Assembly: GCA_000404785.1 (NCBI GenBank)
Contig: ASNI01000004.1
Coordinates: forward strand, 13,345-77,344
DNA length: 64,000 nucleotides
Direction of reading: 5' to 3'
DNA from: Cloacimonetes bacterium SCGC AAA252-N17
GTDB lineage: Bacteria; Cloacimonadota; Cloacimonadia; JGIOTU-2
Shown here piece after piece: positions 42,536 through 51,796 of the stretch. A program made the position numbers and the translations under genes. The notes under the pieces were generated by a model. That model worked only from the letters and a program-made list of their open reading frames with translations. It was not told the DNA's origin and ran no database searches. Position 1 is the stretch's first letter, and each line of letters opens with the position of its first letter.

Positions 42536-44400
42536 AATGTGAGTATATATGAATAAATATTTTGTGTTGTAAGACCTATCTTTTCTCTTAAAATATTCGC
42601 ATCACCAAAAGTGACAAATTCATCCGGAAGTCCGAAACGATTAATATTAAAATGGATATTAAGTTCATTACATTTTTCAAGAACTGCTGTACCGAACCCT
42701 CCATAAAGTGCATTTTCTTCAATAGTAATTAGATTTTTAACCTTTTGCTTGTGCAGTTCTTTTAATATATCCCCATCGATTGGTTTAATAAATCGTGCAT
42801 TAATAAGGAAGGGGTGAACATCCTTCTTCATGAGCTTATTATAAACCTCGAAACCTATCTTAAAACTTGTTCCTGCACATAATATTGCTGTTCTTTGCCC
42901 TTCACATACAACTTCAAATTTACCCAAACGTATTTTCTCTTTTTTTAGGTCATACTCATCAATAACACCCCGCGGATAACGAACCGCAATTGGACCTTTG
43001 TCATACTTATTCATAAATAGAAGCATTCCTTTAAATTCATCTCCATCTTTTGGTGCCATAATGACCATATTGGGAATACATCGCAAGTAAGAAAGATCAA
43101 AAACGCCGTGGTGTGTGGGTCCATCCTCTCCGACAAGACCCCCCCTATCTACTGCAAATCTAACCGGTAATTTCTGGAGTGCCACATCGTGTATTATTTG
43201 ATCATAGGCGCGTTGTAGAAATGTAGAATATATTGCAACGTAAGGTTTCAAGCCCTCGGTAGCCATTCCCGCTGCAAAGGTCACAGCATGTTGTTCCGCA
43301 ATTCCAACGTCGTAAAATCTATCAGAAAATTTATCTCTGAAAGCACTAAGACCGGTGCCATCACACATTGCTGCAGTTATCGCAACTACGTCTTTGTCAT
43401 TTTCTGCAATCTCTGTTAATGTGTCTCCAAAAAGTTGAGAGTATGAAGGTTTTGTGTGTTTGAATTTTGTTTTATTTATTTCTCCAGTTATGTTGTTGAA
43501 GGATGAAACGCCATGGAACTTGGTGGCATCATTTTCTGCAAATTCATATCCCTTCCCCTTTTTCGTAATTACGTGTATAAGTGCCGGTTCGCTAATATTA
43601 TTACTCACCTGTTTGAGAATCTTTATTACAGTCGGCAGATCATGTCCGTCGATCGGTCCTACATATCTGAAACCCAGATCCTCGAAGAGACTATTTGGTA
43701 TGACCATATTGAGTATACTCTCTTCAAATCTACGTGCACCGGTTATTATCTTATTTCTAATTATTTTGGGAAGTGTCTGAACCATATTCCATACATCATT
43801 TTTGACTCTGTTGTAATGATGCCCTGAAAGCACATTTGCTAAATAGTGATGTATTCCCCCAACATTCTTTGATATTGACATTGAATTATCGTTCAGGATC
43901 ACAACAATATCTTTTTTCAAACCGCCAATATTATTAAGACCTTCAAATGCTTCTCCGGCAGTGAGAGCACCATCTCCTATCACTACGATTGTTTTTTCGG
44001 GTCTTTGCTTATGCTCTTTTGCGACAGAAATACCCAGAGCAGCCGAGAGTGATGTGCTGCTATGCCCCACGCCAAAAGCATCATACTTACTTTCTGATAT
44101 CGAATTAAAACCACTTAAACCGCCATATTGCCGTAAATTATCAAACGCTGTATTTCTTTCTGTTAATATCTTATATGCATAAGATTGATGTCCAACATCC
44201 CAAATAATTCTACTCTTTAGCGGATCAAACACATTTAAAAGAGCAACAGTGAGTTCGACTACTCCGAGACTTGGGGCAAGATGTCCGCCTGTTTTCGACG
44301 TAACTTCAATAATTCTTTCTCTAATATCTTTGCATAATTCTTTTAATTCAAGTAAATTCAATTTTTTAAGATCTTCGGGATTTTTCACTTTTTCTAACAT
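42532..44400 (-). CDS. dxs: 1-deoxy-D-xylulose-5-phosphate synthase
   Basis: The 622-residue thiamine-diphosphate enzyme condenses pyruvate and glyceraldehyde 3-phosphate, the first step of the MEP isoprenoid pathway. It has the N-terminal GHLAPSLGVVELTVAL, the ThDP motif GDGALTAGEAFEGLNN, DNSMSIS, the transketolase pyrimidine-binding domain (GIAEQHAVTFAAGMA; DRGGLVGEDGPTHHG) and the C-terminal domain. Normal length. Overlaps ysxC by 7 bp and mnmE by 4 bp. Confidence 0.97.
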   Translation of the reverse strand: MLEKVKNPEDLKKLNLLELKELCKDIRERIIEVTSKTGGHLAPSLGVVELTVALLNVFDPLKSRIIWDVGHQSYAYKILTERNTAFDNLRQYGGLSGFNSISESKYDAFGVGHSSTSLSAALGISVAKEHKQRPEKTIVVIGDGALTAGEAFEGLNNIGGLKKDIVVILNDNSMSISKNVGGIHHYLANVLSGHHYNRVKNDVWNMVQTLPKIIRNKIITGARRFEESILNMVIPNSLFEDLGFRYVGPIDGHDLPTVIKILKQVSNNISEPALIHVITKKGKGYEFAENDATKFHGVSSFNNITGEINKTKFKHTKPSYSQLFGDTLTEIAENDKDVVAITAAMCDGTGLSAFRDKFSDRFYDVGIAEQHAVTFAAGMATEGLKPYVAIYSTFLQRAYDQIIHDVALQKLPVRFAVDRGGLVGEDGPTHHGVFDLSYLRCIPNMVIMAPKDGDEFKGMLLFMNKYDKGPIAVRYPRGVIDEYDLKKEKIRLGKFEVVCEGQRTAILCAGTSFKIGFEVYNKLMKKDVHPFLINARFIKPIDGDILKELHKQKVKNLITIEENALYGGFGTAVLEKCNELNIHFNINRFGLPDEFVTFGDANILREKIGLTTQNIYSYILTL

Positions 44401-45026
44401 GTAGCATCTCCATTCTTAACTAACGCAGTAATTTGCCCGATCCACTGTAATATTTCTTCTCTACCAATCTTTGATTTTGAAGAAAATCCAATAATTTCGT
44501 GATGTGGTAATAATAAAAATTGATCTTTTAGCGCCCTTATCTTTATTGCTACTTGAGATTTGCCTAATTTGTCTGCTTTTGTAGGAACAAGCAATATTTC
44601 TTTTCCATGAGACAATATCCATTCTTTTGCATCAATATCTTTTTTATCTGCATCATGCCGTATATCCACTATCAATATAAATCCAAAAAGATTTTTTCTC
44701 TTTGAAATATAATCATCGATAAGTCTTTTCCAATCCTGTTGCATTTTCTCAGATATTTTTGAATAGCCATATCCTGGAAGATCAGCAAAATTAAGCTTCT
44801 CTTTTTGATCACCATATTGGAACGACACCTCGAAAATGTTTATCGTTCGGGTTTTACCGGGTTTCTTGCTGATTTGAGCAAGGTTCTTTCTTTGAAGCAA
44901 CGCATTTATAAGTGAAGATTTCCCCACATTAGATCTGCCGATGAATGCTATTTCGGGCAAATCACTTTCTGAAAGATCAGAAAACTTATATGCGCTCTCA
45001 ATAAATTTCGAATCAAGTATTTTCAT
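44394..45026 (-). CDS. ysxC: Ribosome-biogenesis GTPase YsxC/EngB
   Basis: The 210-residue single-domain GTPase has G1 GRSNVGKSSLINALL, KPGKTRTINIF (switch I region), G3 DLPGYGYSK, and G4 TKADKL; the DLPGYGY stretch is diagnostic for EngB. Involved in 50S subunit assembly. Overlaps queD by 14 bp and dxs by 7 bp. Confidence 0.96.
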   Translation of the reverse strand: MKILDSKFIESAYKFSDLSESDLPEIAFIGRSNVGKSSLINALLQRKNLAQISKKPGKTRTINIFEVSFQYGDQKEKLNFADLPGYGYSKISEKMQQDWKRLIDDYISKRKNLFGFILIVDIRHDADKKDIDAKEWILSHGKEILLVPTKADKLGKSQVAIKIRALKDQFLLLPHHEIIGFSSKSKIGREEILQWIGQITALVKNGDATC

Positions 45027-45399
45027 GAGGTCTATAAATAACAGAATATTTCTCGGATTCGCTTACTTCAATTTCATATACTGAAGTGATTTCACTATTA
45101 AAAACCAATTGAGATTTTTCAAAAATCTTTTGTGCAATTATTTCAGAAGTCGGATTGCAATCGTCGAAACATGCTAAACTATTAAGATTTTCATGGTCAA
45201 ATTCTTTCAACAAATAATTGAATTCCTTCTTCAATATCTTAAAATCAACAGTCATTCCAATCTCGTCAATTTTATTACATATAAGTGCAAGACGAACATT
45301 CCAGTTGTGTCCATGCACATTTGCGCAGTCACCTTTATAGCCCACAATATTATGAGCAGCGCTGAAATTACTTTTAATATTAATTATAAACATAGCCAC
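45013..45399 (-). CDS. queD: 6-carboxy-tetrahydropterin synthase (QueD/PTPS family)
   Basis: The 128-residue protein has zinc ligands H16 (FSAAHNI), H29 and H31 (NVHGHNW) and catalytic C25 in the CxxxHGH motif typical of QueD rather than eukaryotic PTPS. A conserved DFKILKKEFNYLLKEFDHENLN segment follows, here in usual order (DFKILKKEF, then DHENLN). Likely acts in queuosine/7-deazaguanine synthesis; queC, queE and queF are not in the window. First gene of the minus-strand operon, divergent from tldD. Confidence 0.88.
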   Translation of the reverse strand: MAMFIINIKSNFSAAHNIVGYKGDCANVHGHNWNVRLALICNKIDEIGMTVDFKILKKEFNYLLKEFDHENLNSLACFDDCNPTSEIIAQKIFEKSQLVFNSEITSVYEIEVSESEKYSVIYRPHENT

Positions 45400-45505
45400 C
45401 TCAACATATGAGCTTATTTATTCTTGTAATTTGTTGTCAAAATATTCTATACTTTCTTGACATCAATATCCTCTTTTCAAGTCTGAGTGCAGTCATGGAG
45501 GTACA

Positions 45506-46894
45506 ATGATAAAAAAATCAATAATCGAACGCATCCTTCAAAAGGCACTCTCAAATGGGGCAGATTTTTCTGAACTTTTTTTTGAAGATTCCGTCAGCTC
45601 TTCAATTCAGTTGCTTGACAGCAATATCGTCGAGTCAATCAGCGGAAATGATTACGGGGCTGGGATACGAGTTTTTTACGGGCATAAAGCGATCTATGCC
45701 TTTACAAATGATGTTTCAGAAAAGGGACTTCTAACAGCGGCAGAAGCAGTAAGTAAGGCAGAGATTGGAAACAAATCTTTAGAAGCCGTCGATTTGACTG
45801 AAAAATTGTATGATTCTCCACATAAAGTCCTAATACCTTTTGACTCGGTTCATCATCAGGATAAAATTGCATTCATTCATTCAATTGATACTGCATCACG
45901 AAATTTCTCTGCCTATATTTCACAAGTTAGTATTAATTATATGGAAAAAATCCAAAAGGTCATGATAGCAAACAATGAAGGATTACTTGCCAAGGATCAA
46001 AGAACATATGCACGAATATTTGTAAGCTCAATTGCGAGTAAAGATAACCAGATGCAGACAGGGGGAGAAGGTCCCGGTGCATTAATGGGTTATGAATTCT
46101 TCAATAGTCTCGATCCTGAAGAACTCGGTAGAACAACAGCAGAAAGAGCTGTAAAAATGCTCCTTGCAGATTATGCTCCAAGTGGAAAATTTCCCATCAT
46201 TATTGGAAATGCCTTTGGCGGAGTAATATTTCATGAGGCGTGCGGACATTCTCTTGAGACCACATCTGTTGCAAAAGGGGCTTCTGTATTTTCCGATAAG
46301 CTTGAGAAACAAATTGCCAACTCATGCGTTACTGCGATAGATGACGGAACAATCCCAAACAAATGGGGATCGAGTACAATCGATGATGAAGGCAGTCTCA
46401 CTAAGAGAACTGTTCTGATAGACAAAGGTGTTCTCAAGTCCTTTATGATCGACAAACTGGGCGGTTTGAAGATCGGAATGCCTTCCACCGGAAGCGGAAG
46501 AAGACAATCTTACAAATTCGCTCCGACATCTCGAATGAGAAATACTTTTATCAATACTGGAACAGACTCCATTAATGACATGATTTCTTCTGTCGATTTT
46601 GGATTGTATGCCAAAAAAATGGGTGGAGGTTCTGTTCAACCCGGAACGGGAGATTTCAATTTCGCAGTAGGTGAAGGATATCTTATTGAAAAGGGGAAAG
46701 TTACAAAACCTGTTCGCGGCGCTACTTTGATCGGTAACGGTCGTGATATTTTAAAAAAGATAAGCATGATAAGCGATGACCTTGAGCTTGCAGAAGGAAT
46801 GTGCGGTTCTCAGAGCGGCATCATCCCCACATGCGTTGGACAGCCGACTATCAAAGTTGATGAGATCGTCGTCGGTGGAAGGAAGGAGAAGTAA
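45506..46894 (+). CDS. tldD: TldD metallopeptidase subunit
   Basis: The 462-residue active subunit of the TldD/TldE protease has the HExxxH zinc motif HEACGH at 243-248 and a conserved GTNxxD-like C-terminal region (PGTGDFNFAVGEGYLIEKGK read in parts, then GNGRDILKKI). TldDE trims peptides such as RiPP leaders and gyrase-inhibitor precursors in other bacteria. SD GGAGG precedes the ATG. The stop shares a base with the start of tldE. Divergent from queD across a 106-bp gap. Confidence 0.95.
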   Translation: MIKKSIIERILQKALSNGADFSELFFEDSVSSSIQLLDSNIVESISGNDYGAGIRVFYGHKAIYAFTNDVSEKGLLTAAEAVSKAEIGNKSLEAVDLTEKLYDSPHKVLIPFDSVHHQDKIAFIHSIDTASRNFSAYISQVSINYMEKIQKVMIANNEGLLAKDQRTYARIFVSSIASKDNQMQTGGEGPGALMGYEFFNSLDPEELGRTTAERAVKMLLADYAPSGKFPIIIGNAFGGVIFHEACGHSLETTSVAKGASVFSDKLEKQIANSCVTAIDDGTIPNKWGSSTIDDEGSLTKRTVLIDKGVLKSFMIDKLGGLKIGMPSTGSGRRQSYKFAPTSRMRNTFINTGTDSINDMISSVDFGLYAKKMGGGSVQPGTGDFNFAVGEGYLIEKGKVTKPVRGATLIGNGRDILKKISMISDDLELAEGMCGSQSGIIPTCVGQPTIKVDEIVVGGRKEK

Positions 46895-48228
46895 TGTTTG
46901 AAAAAGAATTTCAGCATATACAAAAACTTGCAAAAAAGTATGACATTCAGTATTATGATGTTTATCTCTCGAAATCAAAAGCTTTCTCTGTTAAGATCTT
47001 CAGGCAGGATATTGACAGCTTTAATTATTCAGATTCGACCGGGCTTGGAATTAGAGTTATTCTTGATGATATTACTGGCTATTCTTATACAGAAAAACTA
47101 GATCGAGAATCATTAGAATCAGCACTTCGCAATGCAAGAGAAAATGCAAAAAGCGTTGATTTCAAGGAAAAAATTGTACTCGATAACTATCCTGCAATCG
47201 ACGAGAATCTCGACATTTACAATAAAGACCTTTCTGGAATTCCAGTTGAAGATAAGATCAAGAAGGCAAAGGAGCTTGAGAAAATTGCACTCGACTATGA
47301 CAAAAGGATAGTCAATGTACCTCATGCGCTTATTAGTGATAATGAATCTTTTTTCAAAATTGCAAACTCAAGCGGTTTGAACAAGGAATATTCCACAAAT
47401 GCATGCTATGGCCTTTCTTTTTGTCTTGCAAAAGAAGGAGAGGAAACAAAGTCAGGATACTTTGAAGCACAATCTCGCGATTTCAATGATATTAAACCTC
47501 AGAACATAAGTAATGAAGCAGCCCAAAGAGCACTTGATTTATTAGGTGCACGAGAGATTAAGTCCGATAACTATCCTATCCTTTTTAACAACGAAATGTC
47601 CGCTACTTTATTGAGTACTTTCTGGAGAATATTTTCAGCAAAAACCGTTCAGGAAGGTCAATCACTCCTGAAGGGACAGCTCGGCAAGAATATTGCTCAT
47701 TCTATTGTAAATATCATTGATGATGCGCTGCTCAACAATGGTTATAATACTCGTCCTTTCGATGATGAGGGCTATCCTTCTCGGAAGACTGAACTGATTG
47801 CTGATGGTTTGCTGCAATCTTTTCTTCATAACACAATTACAGCACTGAAGGATGGTACTGTTTCAACTGGTAATGCAAGCAGATCATACAAAAGTACAAT
47901 AAATATTTCGCCTTCGAATTTGTACATTAAACCTGGCTTATCTTCCAAAAACGACCTGTATTCTAAATTTCCAAAATGCCTTGAAATCGTCCAATTATCG
48001 GGTATGCACAGTGGATGCAATACAATATCCGGAGATTTTTCAATGGGCGCTCAGGGCTTTTACTGCGAAAATGGAAAAAGAAAATATCCCATACACAACT
48101 TTACTGTTTCGGGGAATTTCCTCCAACTAATGAAGCAGGTCGTTGGTATTGCCGATGATCTAAAATTTAAGCTTTCTGCAATTGGAGCCCCTTCAATACT
48201 GGTTGAAGATCTTTCGATCAGCGGATAG
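46894..48228 (+). CDS. tldE: TldE/PmbA-like protease partner subunit
   Basis: The 444-residue homologue of TldD lacks the HExxxH motif at the corresponding position, as expected for the non-catalytic TldE/PmbA subunit. Conserved features include STGLGIRVILDDITGYSYT near the N-terminus and SGMHSGCNTISGDFSMGAQG near the C-terminus (read in parts). Starts at the last base of tldD, so the two subunits are translationally coupled. Confidence 0.95.
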   Translation: MFEKEFQHIQKLAKKYDIQYYDVYLSKSKAFSVKIFRQDIDSFNYSDSTGLGIRVILDDITGYSYTEKLDRESLESALRNARENAKSVDFKEKIVLDNYPAIDENLDIYNKDLSGIPVEDKIKKAKELEKIALDYDKRIVNVPHALISDNESFFKIANSSGLNKEYSTNACYGLSFCLAKEGEETKSGYFEAQSRDFNDIKPQNISNEAAQRALDLLGAREIKSDNYPILFNNEMSATLLSTFWRIFSAKTVQEGQSLLKGQLGKNIAHSIVNIIDDALLNNGYNTRPFDDEGYPSRKTELIADGLLQSFLHNTITALKDGTVSTGNASRSYKSTINISPSNLYIKPGLSSKNDLYSKFPKCLEIVQLSGMHSGCNTISGDFSMGAQGFYCENGKRKYPIHNFTVSGNFLQLMKQVVGIADDLKFKLSAIGAPSILVEDLSISG

Positions 48229-48232
48229 CATC

Positions 48233-49018
48233 ATGCGAGTAGGATTTCTTCAATTCTATCCTGAGCTGTTTCACGAGAAACAGAATCTCGATAAAATATC
48301 CTTGATGTTGCGGAATTGCAATACCGATCTTGTCGTTCTTCCAGAGCTTTGCACAAGTGGTTATTTGTTCGAATCCAAAGAAGAGATGGACCCCTTTTCT
48401 TCAACTGGTAACGGCAGAATTTCTGATTTCTTCAATGATATTACTGTGCGTGAACAAACATCTCTTGTTGCGGGATTTCTTGAAAAAAATGGGGAGCTAT
48501 TCTATAATTCGCAAATTCTTATAGATCCTTTTGGAAATCAAACAATTTATCGTAAAACCCATCTATTCTTAAACGAAAAAGATATTTTCGCACCCGGAAA
48601 TACCGGTTTTAAAGTGGCCAAATACAAGAATGCATTTCTTGGGCTTATGGTATGTTTTGACTGGATATTTCCAGAATCTGCCCGCACGCTGTCAGTTATG
48701 GGTGCAGATATACTGTGCCATTCTGCAAATCTTGTAATGCCTTTCTGCCAAAAAGCTATGATCACCCGGTCAATTGAAAATCATGTATATACCATAACAA
48801 GTAATCGTGTCGGGTCTGAAAAAAATAGGGATCAAGCACTTACTTTTACGGGATTGAGCCAGATAACTGATCCATATGGTAATATTTTGATCCAGGCAAA
48901 TCAAACTGAAGAAGTGCTCATGAAAGTCGATATTGATCCTGAAATAGCTCGAAATAAAATGATCACAGAAAAGAATCACCTATTCAATGATAGGAGAAAA
49001 GAATTTTACGATCTATAA
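48233..49018 (+). CDS. Carbon-nitrogen hydrolase (nitrilase superfamily)
   Basis: The 261-residue protein has the Glu-Lys-Cys triad: E38 in LVVLPELCTSG, K108 in YRKTHLF and C141 in GLMVCFDWIFPE. It hydrolyses an amide or nitrile C-N bond; the exact substrate (for example an omega-amidase type) cannot be told from sequence. The ATG at 48233 is chosen because the conserved N-terminus begins there (RVGFLQF) and it lies 4 bp after tldE. A near-consensus parS is inside the gene at 48267. Confidence 0.92.
   Translation: MRVGFLQFYPELFHEKQNLDKISLMLRNCNTDLVVLPELCTSGYLFESKEEMDPFSSTGNGRISDFFNDITVREQTSLVAGFLEKNGELFYNSQILIDPFGNQTIYRKTHLFLNEKDIFAPGNTGFKVAKYKNAFLGLMVCFDWIFPESARTLSVMGADILCHSANLVMPFCQKAMITRSIENHVYTITSNRVGSEKNRDQALTFTGLSQITDPYGNILIQANQTEEVLMKVDIDPEIARNKMITEKNHLFNDRRKEFYDL
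48267..48282. promoter_or_regulatory. parS-like site (one mismatch)
   Basis: TGTTTCACGAGAAACA differs from consensus parS at one base, inside the nitrilase gene and 6.7 kb from the perfect site. One-mismatch parS sites are often functional. Confidence 0.65.
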
Positions 49019-49125
49019 ATATTTCTTACATTACTAACTACTTGTAATTCTAAGACGCCAAAAACTTGACACCAAATCAGGGCTCTCAGAATTGCACATT
49101 CTAAAGTACATCTGGAGGTTTAGCT

Positions 49126-49260
49126 GTGAAAAGAACGTTTCAGCCGCATAATAAACCTAAAAAAAGTTCTCATGGTTTTCGCAAAAGAATGAAAACCAAA
49201 GATGGTAGAGCGATATTCAAACGTCGTCGTGCAAAACGTCGCAAAAGACTTTCTATATAA
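49126..49260 (+). CDS. rpmH: 50S ribosomal protein L34
   Basis: The 44-residue basic protein reads KRTFQPHNKPKKSSHGFRKR followed by MKTKDGRAIFKRRRAKRRKRL, the L34 signature. GTG start with a strong SD (GGAGG, 49114-49118). It begins the rpmH-rnpA-yidD-yidC cluster characteristic of origin-proximal regions; dnaA, often its neighbour, is absent here. Confidence 0.97.
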   Translation: MKRTFQPHNKPKKSSHGFRKRMKTKDGRAIFKRRRAKRRKRLSI

Positions 49261-49266
49261 TGACGC

Positions 49267-49587
49267 GTGAAGAGAATTACTTCTCAAGCAGAATTTGATG
49301 CATTAAAAAAACATGGTAAACGTAAACATACTCCATATTTTGATATTGTCTCATGTTCTATCAATAAAGGCAACGATTTCGGACTTGCCGTTATTGTTTC
49401 AAAAAAAATTGCAAATGCCGTGAAAAGAAATAAGATTAAACGCTGGATTAAGAACTTTGCTCATACTCATAATGACTTATTTCTTATAAATTATGACTAT
49501 CTCGTAATAACTAAACATGGTATTTATGAGTTCGGTCGTGACAATATATATAAGGAACTTGAAAAGGTTCTTGAAGAACGTGAATAA
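49267..49587 (+). CDS. rnpA: Ribonuclease P protein component
   Basis: The 106-residue basic protein has the RNase P protein RNR-type motif (ANAVKRNKIKRWIKNF) and the upstream GLAVIVSKKI strand. It assists the RNA subunit in tRNA 5' maturation. GTG start 6 bp after rpmH. Overlaps yidD by 8 bp. Confidence 0.95.
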   Translation: MKRITSQAEFDALKKHGKRKHTPYFDIVSCSINKGNDFGLAVIVSKKIANAVKRNKIKRWIKNFAHTHNDLFLINYDYLVITKHGIYEFGRDNIYKELEKVLEERE

Positions 49588-49801
49588 AATTATAAATCTT
49601 TTTTCCATACTTTTGATAACAATTTATCAAAAATTCATCTCACCAATTTTCCCTGATGCATGCCGCTTTTATCCATCCTGTTCCATCTATGCAAAGAGTG
49701 CGTTTAAGAAATATGGATTTTTAAAAGCGATGTATTTATCTTCCTGGCGCATACTTAGGTGCAATCCCTGGTCAAGAGGAGGATATGATCCACTACCATA
49801 A
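49580..49801 (+). CDS. yidD: Membrane protein insertion efficiency factor YidD
   Basis: About 73 residues with the family motif ISPIFPDACRFYPSCSIYA and the C-terminal RILRCNPWSRGGYDPLP. The GTG at 49580 gives the normal YidD N-terminus (NKIINLFSILLITIYQ); the frame extends upstream within rnpA. Inner-membrane-associated, aids insertion by YidC, encoded next. Confidence 0.95.
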   Translation: MNKIINLFSILLITIYQKFISPIFPDACRFYPSCSIYAKSAFKKYGFLKAMYLSSWRILRCNPWSRGGYDPLP

Positions 49802-49815
49802 AGGACAAGTAAACT

Positions 49816-51456
49816 ATGGATAAAAAAACAATTATTGCCCTTATCTTGATATTTGTTGTATTCTATTTGAGTAGCAAATATTTTTGGAAACAGCCTGCAC
49901 CCCCTCAAACACAACAATCCACTACAGAAAGTGTGGATCCTATAAAGAAAACCCCAAAACCTGCTTCATCTGAAACAAAAGAAGATACTGAAATGGATTT
50001 ATCATTATTGGGTATCCAGTCGGAAGTTCCATTGAACGATGCCATCATACTTGAAAACGAAGACATAAAGGTCATTCTCACAAATCGTGGAGGCAATATC
50101 AAACAGGTTATCCTGAAAAATATCAAAAATGAAACTCGTGAAGATCCAGTGAATCTCTTTATAAAAGAAAAAGGCATGTTCAATACCGTGTTCTATACGA
50201 GCAGTGATACTATCAATTTAGGAAATCATATTTTTAATCGCGATAACTCATATGATGAGTTCACTGCTGCTTTCTATATTGAAAAAGATGGGAAAAGAAT
50301 TTTTGAAAAGCGCTATTCCCTGGATATTAACCATACACTGAATGTTACCATAATAGCAAATGATATGGGCTTTATTGATGCTTATGATATTCAGCTCGAT
50401 GCCGGCATCTATTATGATCAGCAGGGTGATAAGCGTTTCAGTACCTATATCGATGTTGTATCCTATGTTGATAATAAGATCGATAAGATCAATTTGAAAA
50501 AGGCAGTATCCGGCGCTTCACAATACGGGAATATAACCTGGACTGCGCTTAAATCAAAATATTTCATGGTTGCAACAATTCCTGAGCGAACTGTAAAACT
50601 AAGAGAGATATTTGTTTCTGCAGACAATAACGCAATTATGGAAAATGCAAGAGTCGAAGTGGGAAGAAATTCGATAGACCACTCCTTCCAGCTTTACTGC
50701 GGCCCCGTTGATTATGACCGCCTGCGGGCTTTTAACATCGGCTTGGAAGATTCTATGAATTTCGGATGGAAGCTGCTTCGCCCAATCAGTAAATTAATTC
50801 TAAAATTATTAAAATTCATATATTCTCTCATTCCAAATTACGGTATTGCGATCATTATCCTTTCGGTCATTCTCAAGTTTGTGTTCTATCCGTTGACCCA
50901 TAAGAGCTTCACGGCTGCTCAAAAAATGCAGCAGGTTCAGCCAATGCTGAAAGAGGTTCAGGCGAAATATAAGGGAAATCCCCAGAAGCTTCAGAAGGAA
51001 ACCATGAAGCTTTATAAAGAGCATGGGGTCAGTCCGTTAGGTGGATGTTTGCCGCTGCTCATTCAGTTCCCATTCCTTTTTGCTTTATATCCTGTGCTTC
51101 AATCCACTATCGAGCTTCGTCATGCGGGCTTTATCTTTTGGCTGAAGGATCTTTCAATTCCGGATCCTTATTATATTTTGCCTATTCTCATGGGTATCAC
51201 CATGTTCTTTCAGCAAAAGTTGATGTCCCAGCAACCAACTCCTAATATGGATGAAAAGCAGCTTGCACAACTCAAAACACAGAAATTTATGATGTACGGT
51301 ATGCCGGTTTTCTTTGTGTTCATCTTCAAATCCTTACCTGCAGGACTCGTGCTTTACTGGTTTACATATAACATACTTTCTGTGATCGAGCAGCTTTCAA
51401 TCCGAAAAAAAACTCAAACACTTTCACAGGAAATCGTAGTAGATAAAAAGAAATAA
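49816..51456 (+). CDS. yidC: Membrane protein insertase YidC
   Basis: The 546-residue insertase has an N-terminal helix (about 6-22), a large periplasmic beta domain (about 55-320) as in Gram-negative YidC, and the conserved five-helix core (about 335-530; YGIAIIILSVILKFVFYPLT, MQPMLKEVQAKY-like segment, LGGCLPLLIQFPFLFALYPVL, and LPAGLVLYWFTYNILSVIEQ). Long SD AAGGA upstream. The SRP RNA begins 10 bp after its stop codon, linking two parts of the membrane-targeting machinery. Confidence 0.96.
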   Translation: MDKKTIIALILIFVVFYLSSKYFWKQPAPPQTQQSTTESVDPIKKTPKPASSETKEDTEMDLSLLGIQSEVPLNDAIILENEDIKVILTNRGGNIKQVILKNIKNETREDPVNLFIKEKGMFNTVFYTSSDTINLGNHIFNRDNSYDEFTAAFYIEKDGKRIFEKRYSLDINHTLNVTIIANDMGFIDAYDIQLDAGIYYDQQGDKRFSTYIDVVSYVDNKIDKINLKKAVSGASQYGNITWTALKSKYFMVATIPERTVKLREIFVSADNNAIMENARVEVGRNSIDHSFQLYCGPVDYDRLRAFNIGLEDSMNFGWKLLRPISKLILKLLKFIYSLIPNYGIAIIILSVILKFVFYPLTHKSFTAAQKMQQVQPMLKEVQAKYKGNPQKLQKETMKLYKEHGVSPLGGCLPLLIQFPFLFALYPVLQSTIELRHAGFIFWLKDLSIPDPYYILPILMGITMFFQQKLMSQQPTPNMDEKQLAQLKTQKFMMYGMPVFFVFIFKSLPAGLVLYWFTYNILSVIEQLSIRKKTQTLSQEIVVDKKK

Positions 51457-51466
51457 ATATTAAATA

Positions 51467-51734
51467 GGGTGTGCTAGGCGGGAAGCCAGCGGTGTCCTGT
51501 AACCTGCAATCCGCTATAGCAGGGCTGAATTCCAATCTGCGAGATTTGATGTCTGTCTGTGTGGTATACAAGTGGCGTTGAGAGTCAAGTCTAACGCAAT
51601 CGGGCTCTGCGAATCTTGTCAGGACCGGAAGGTAGCAGCAATAAGCAGTTCGTCTGATGTGCCGTTAGCAATCTTGGCTTGAGCTAACTACATAGTGCCT
51701 TTCAGAATAGAATTTCAACGTGCGGTGCACACCC
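51467..51734 (+). ncRNA. ffs: Signal recognition particle RNA, large (Alu-containing) form
   Basis: About 268 nt. The S-domain has the Ffh-binding helix 8 core GTCAGGACCGGAAGGTAGCA (from 51618). The 5' part (AGCGGTGTCCTGTAACCTGC, then AATCCGCTATAGCAGGGC) matches the Alu domain of Bacillus-type 6S scRNA. The ends pair (GGGTGTGC with GTGCACACCC) and are followed by ATTTTTTG, which can terminate transcription. Begins 10 bp after yidC, so co-transcription and processing are likely. Confidence 0.97.
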
Positions 51735-51796
51735 ATTTTTTGCTATGAATAATAAAATTTCTATGATTGAAATAGGATTACTTTTTTTGTTTTAAC

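Noticed and set aside
49066..49094. TTGACA as a sigma-70 promoter before rpmH
   Set aside because: The -35 is perfect but no -10 hexamer lies at 16-18 bp spacing; similar lone CTTGAC boxes at 17091 and 45457 also lack a partner, so none was called.
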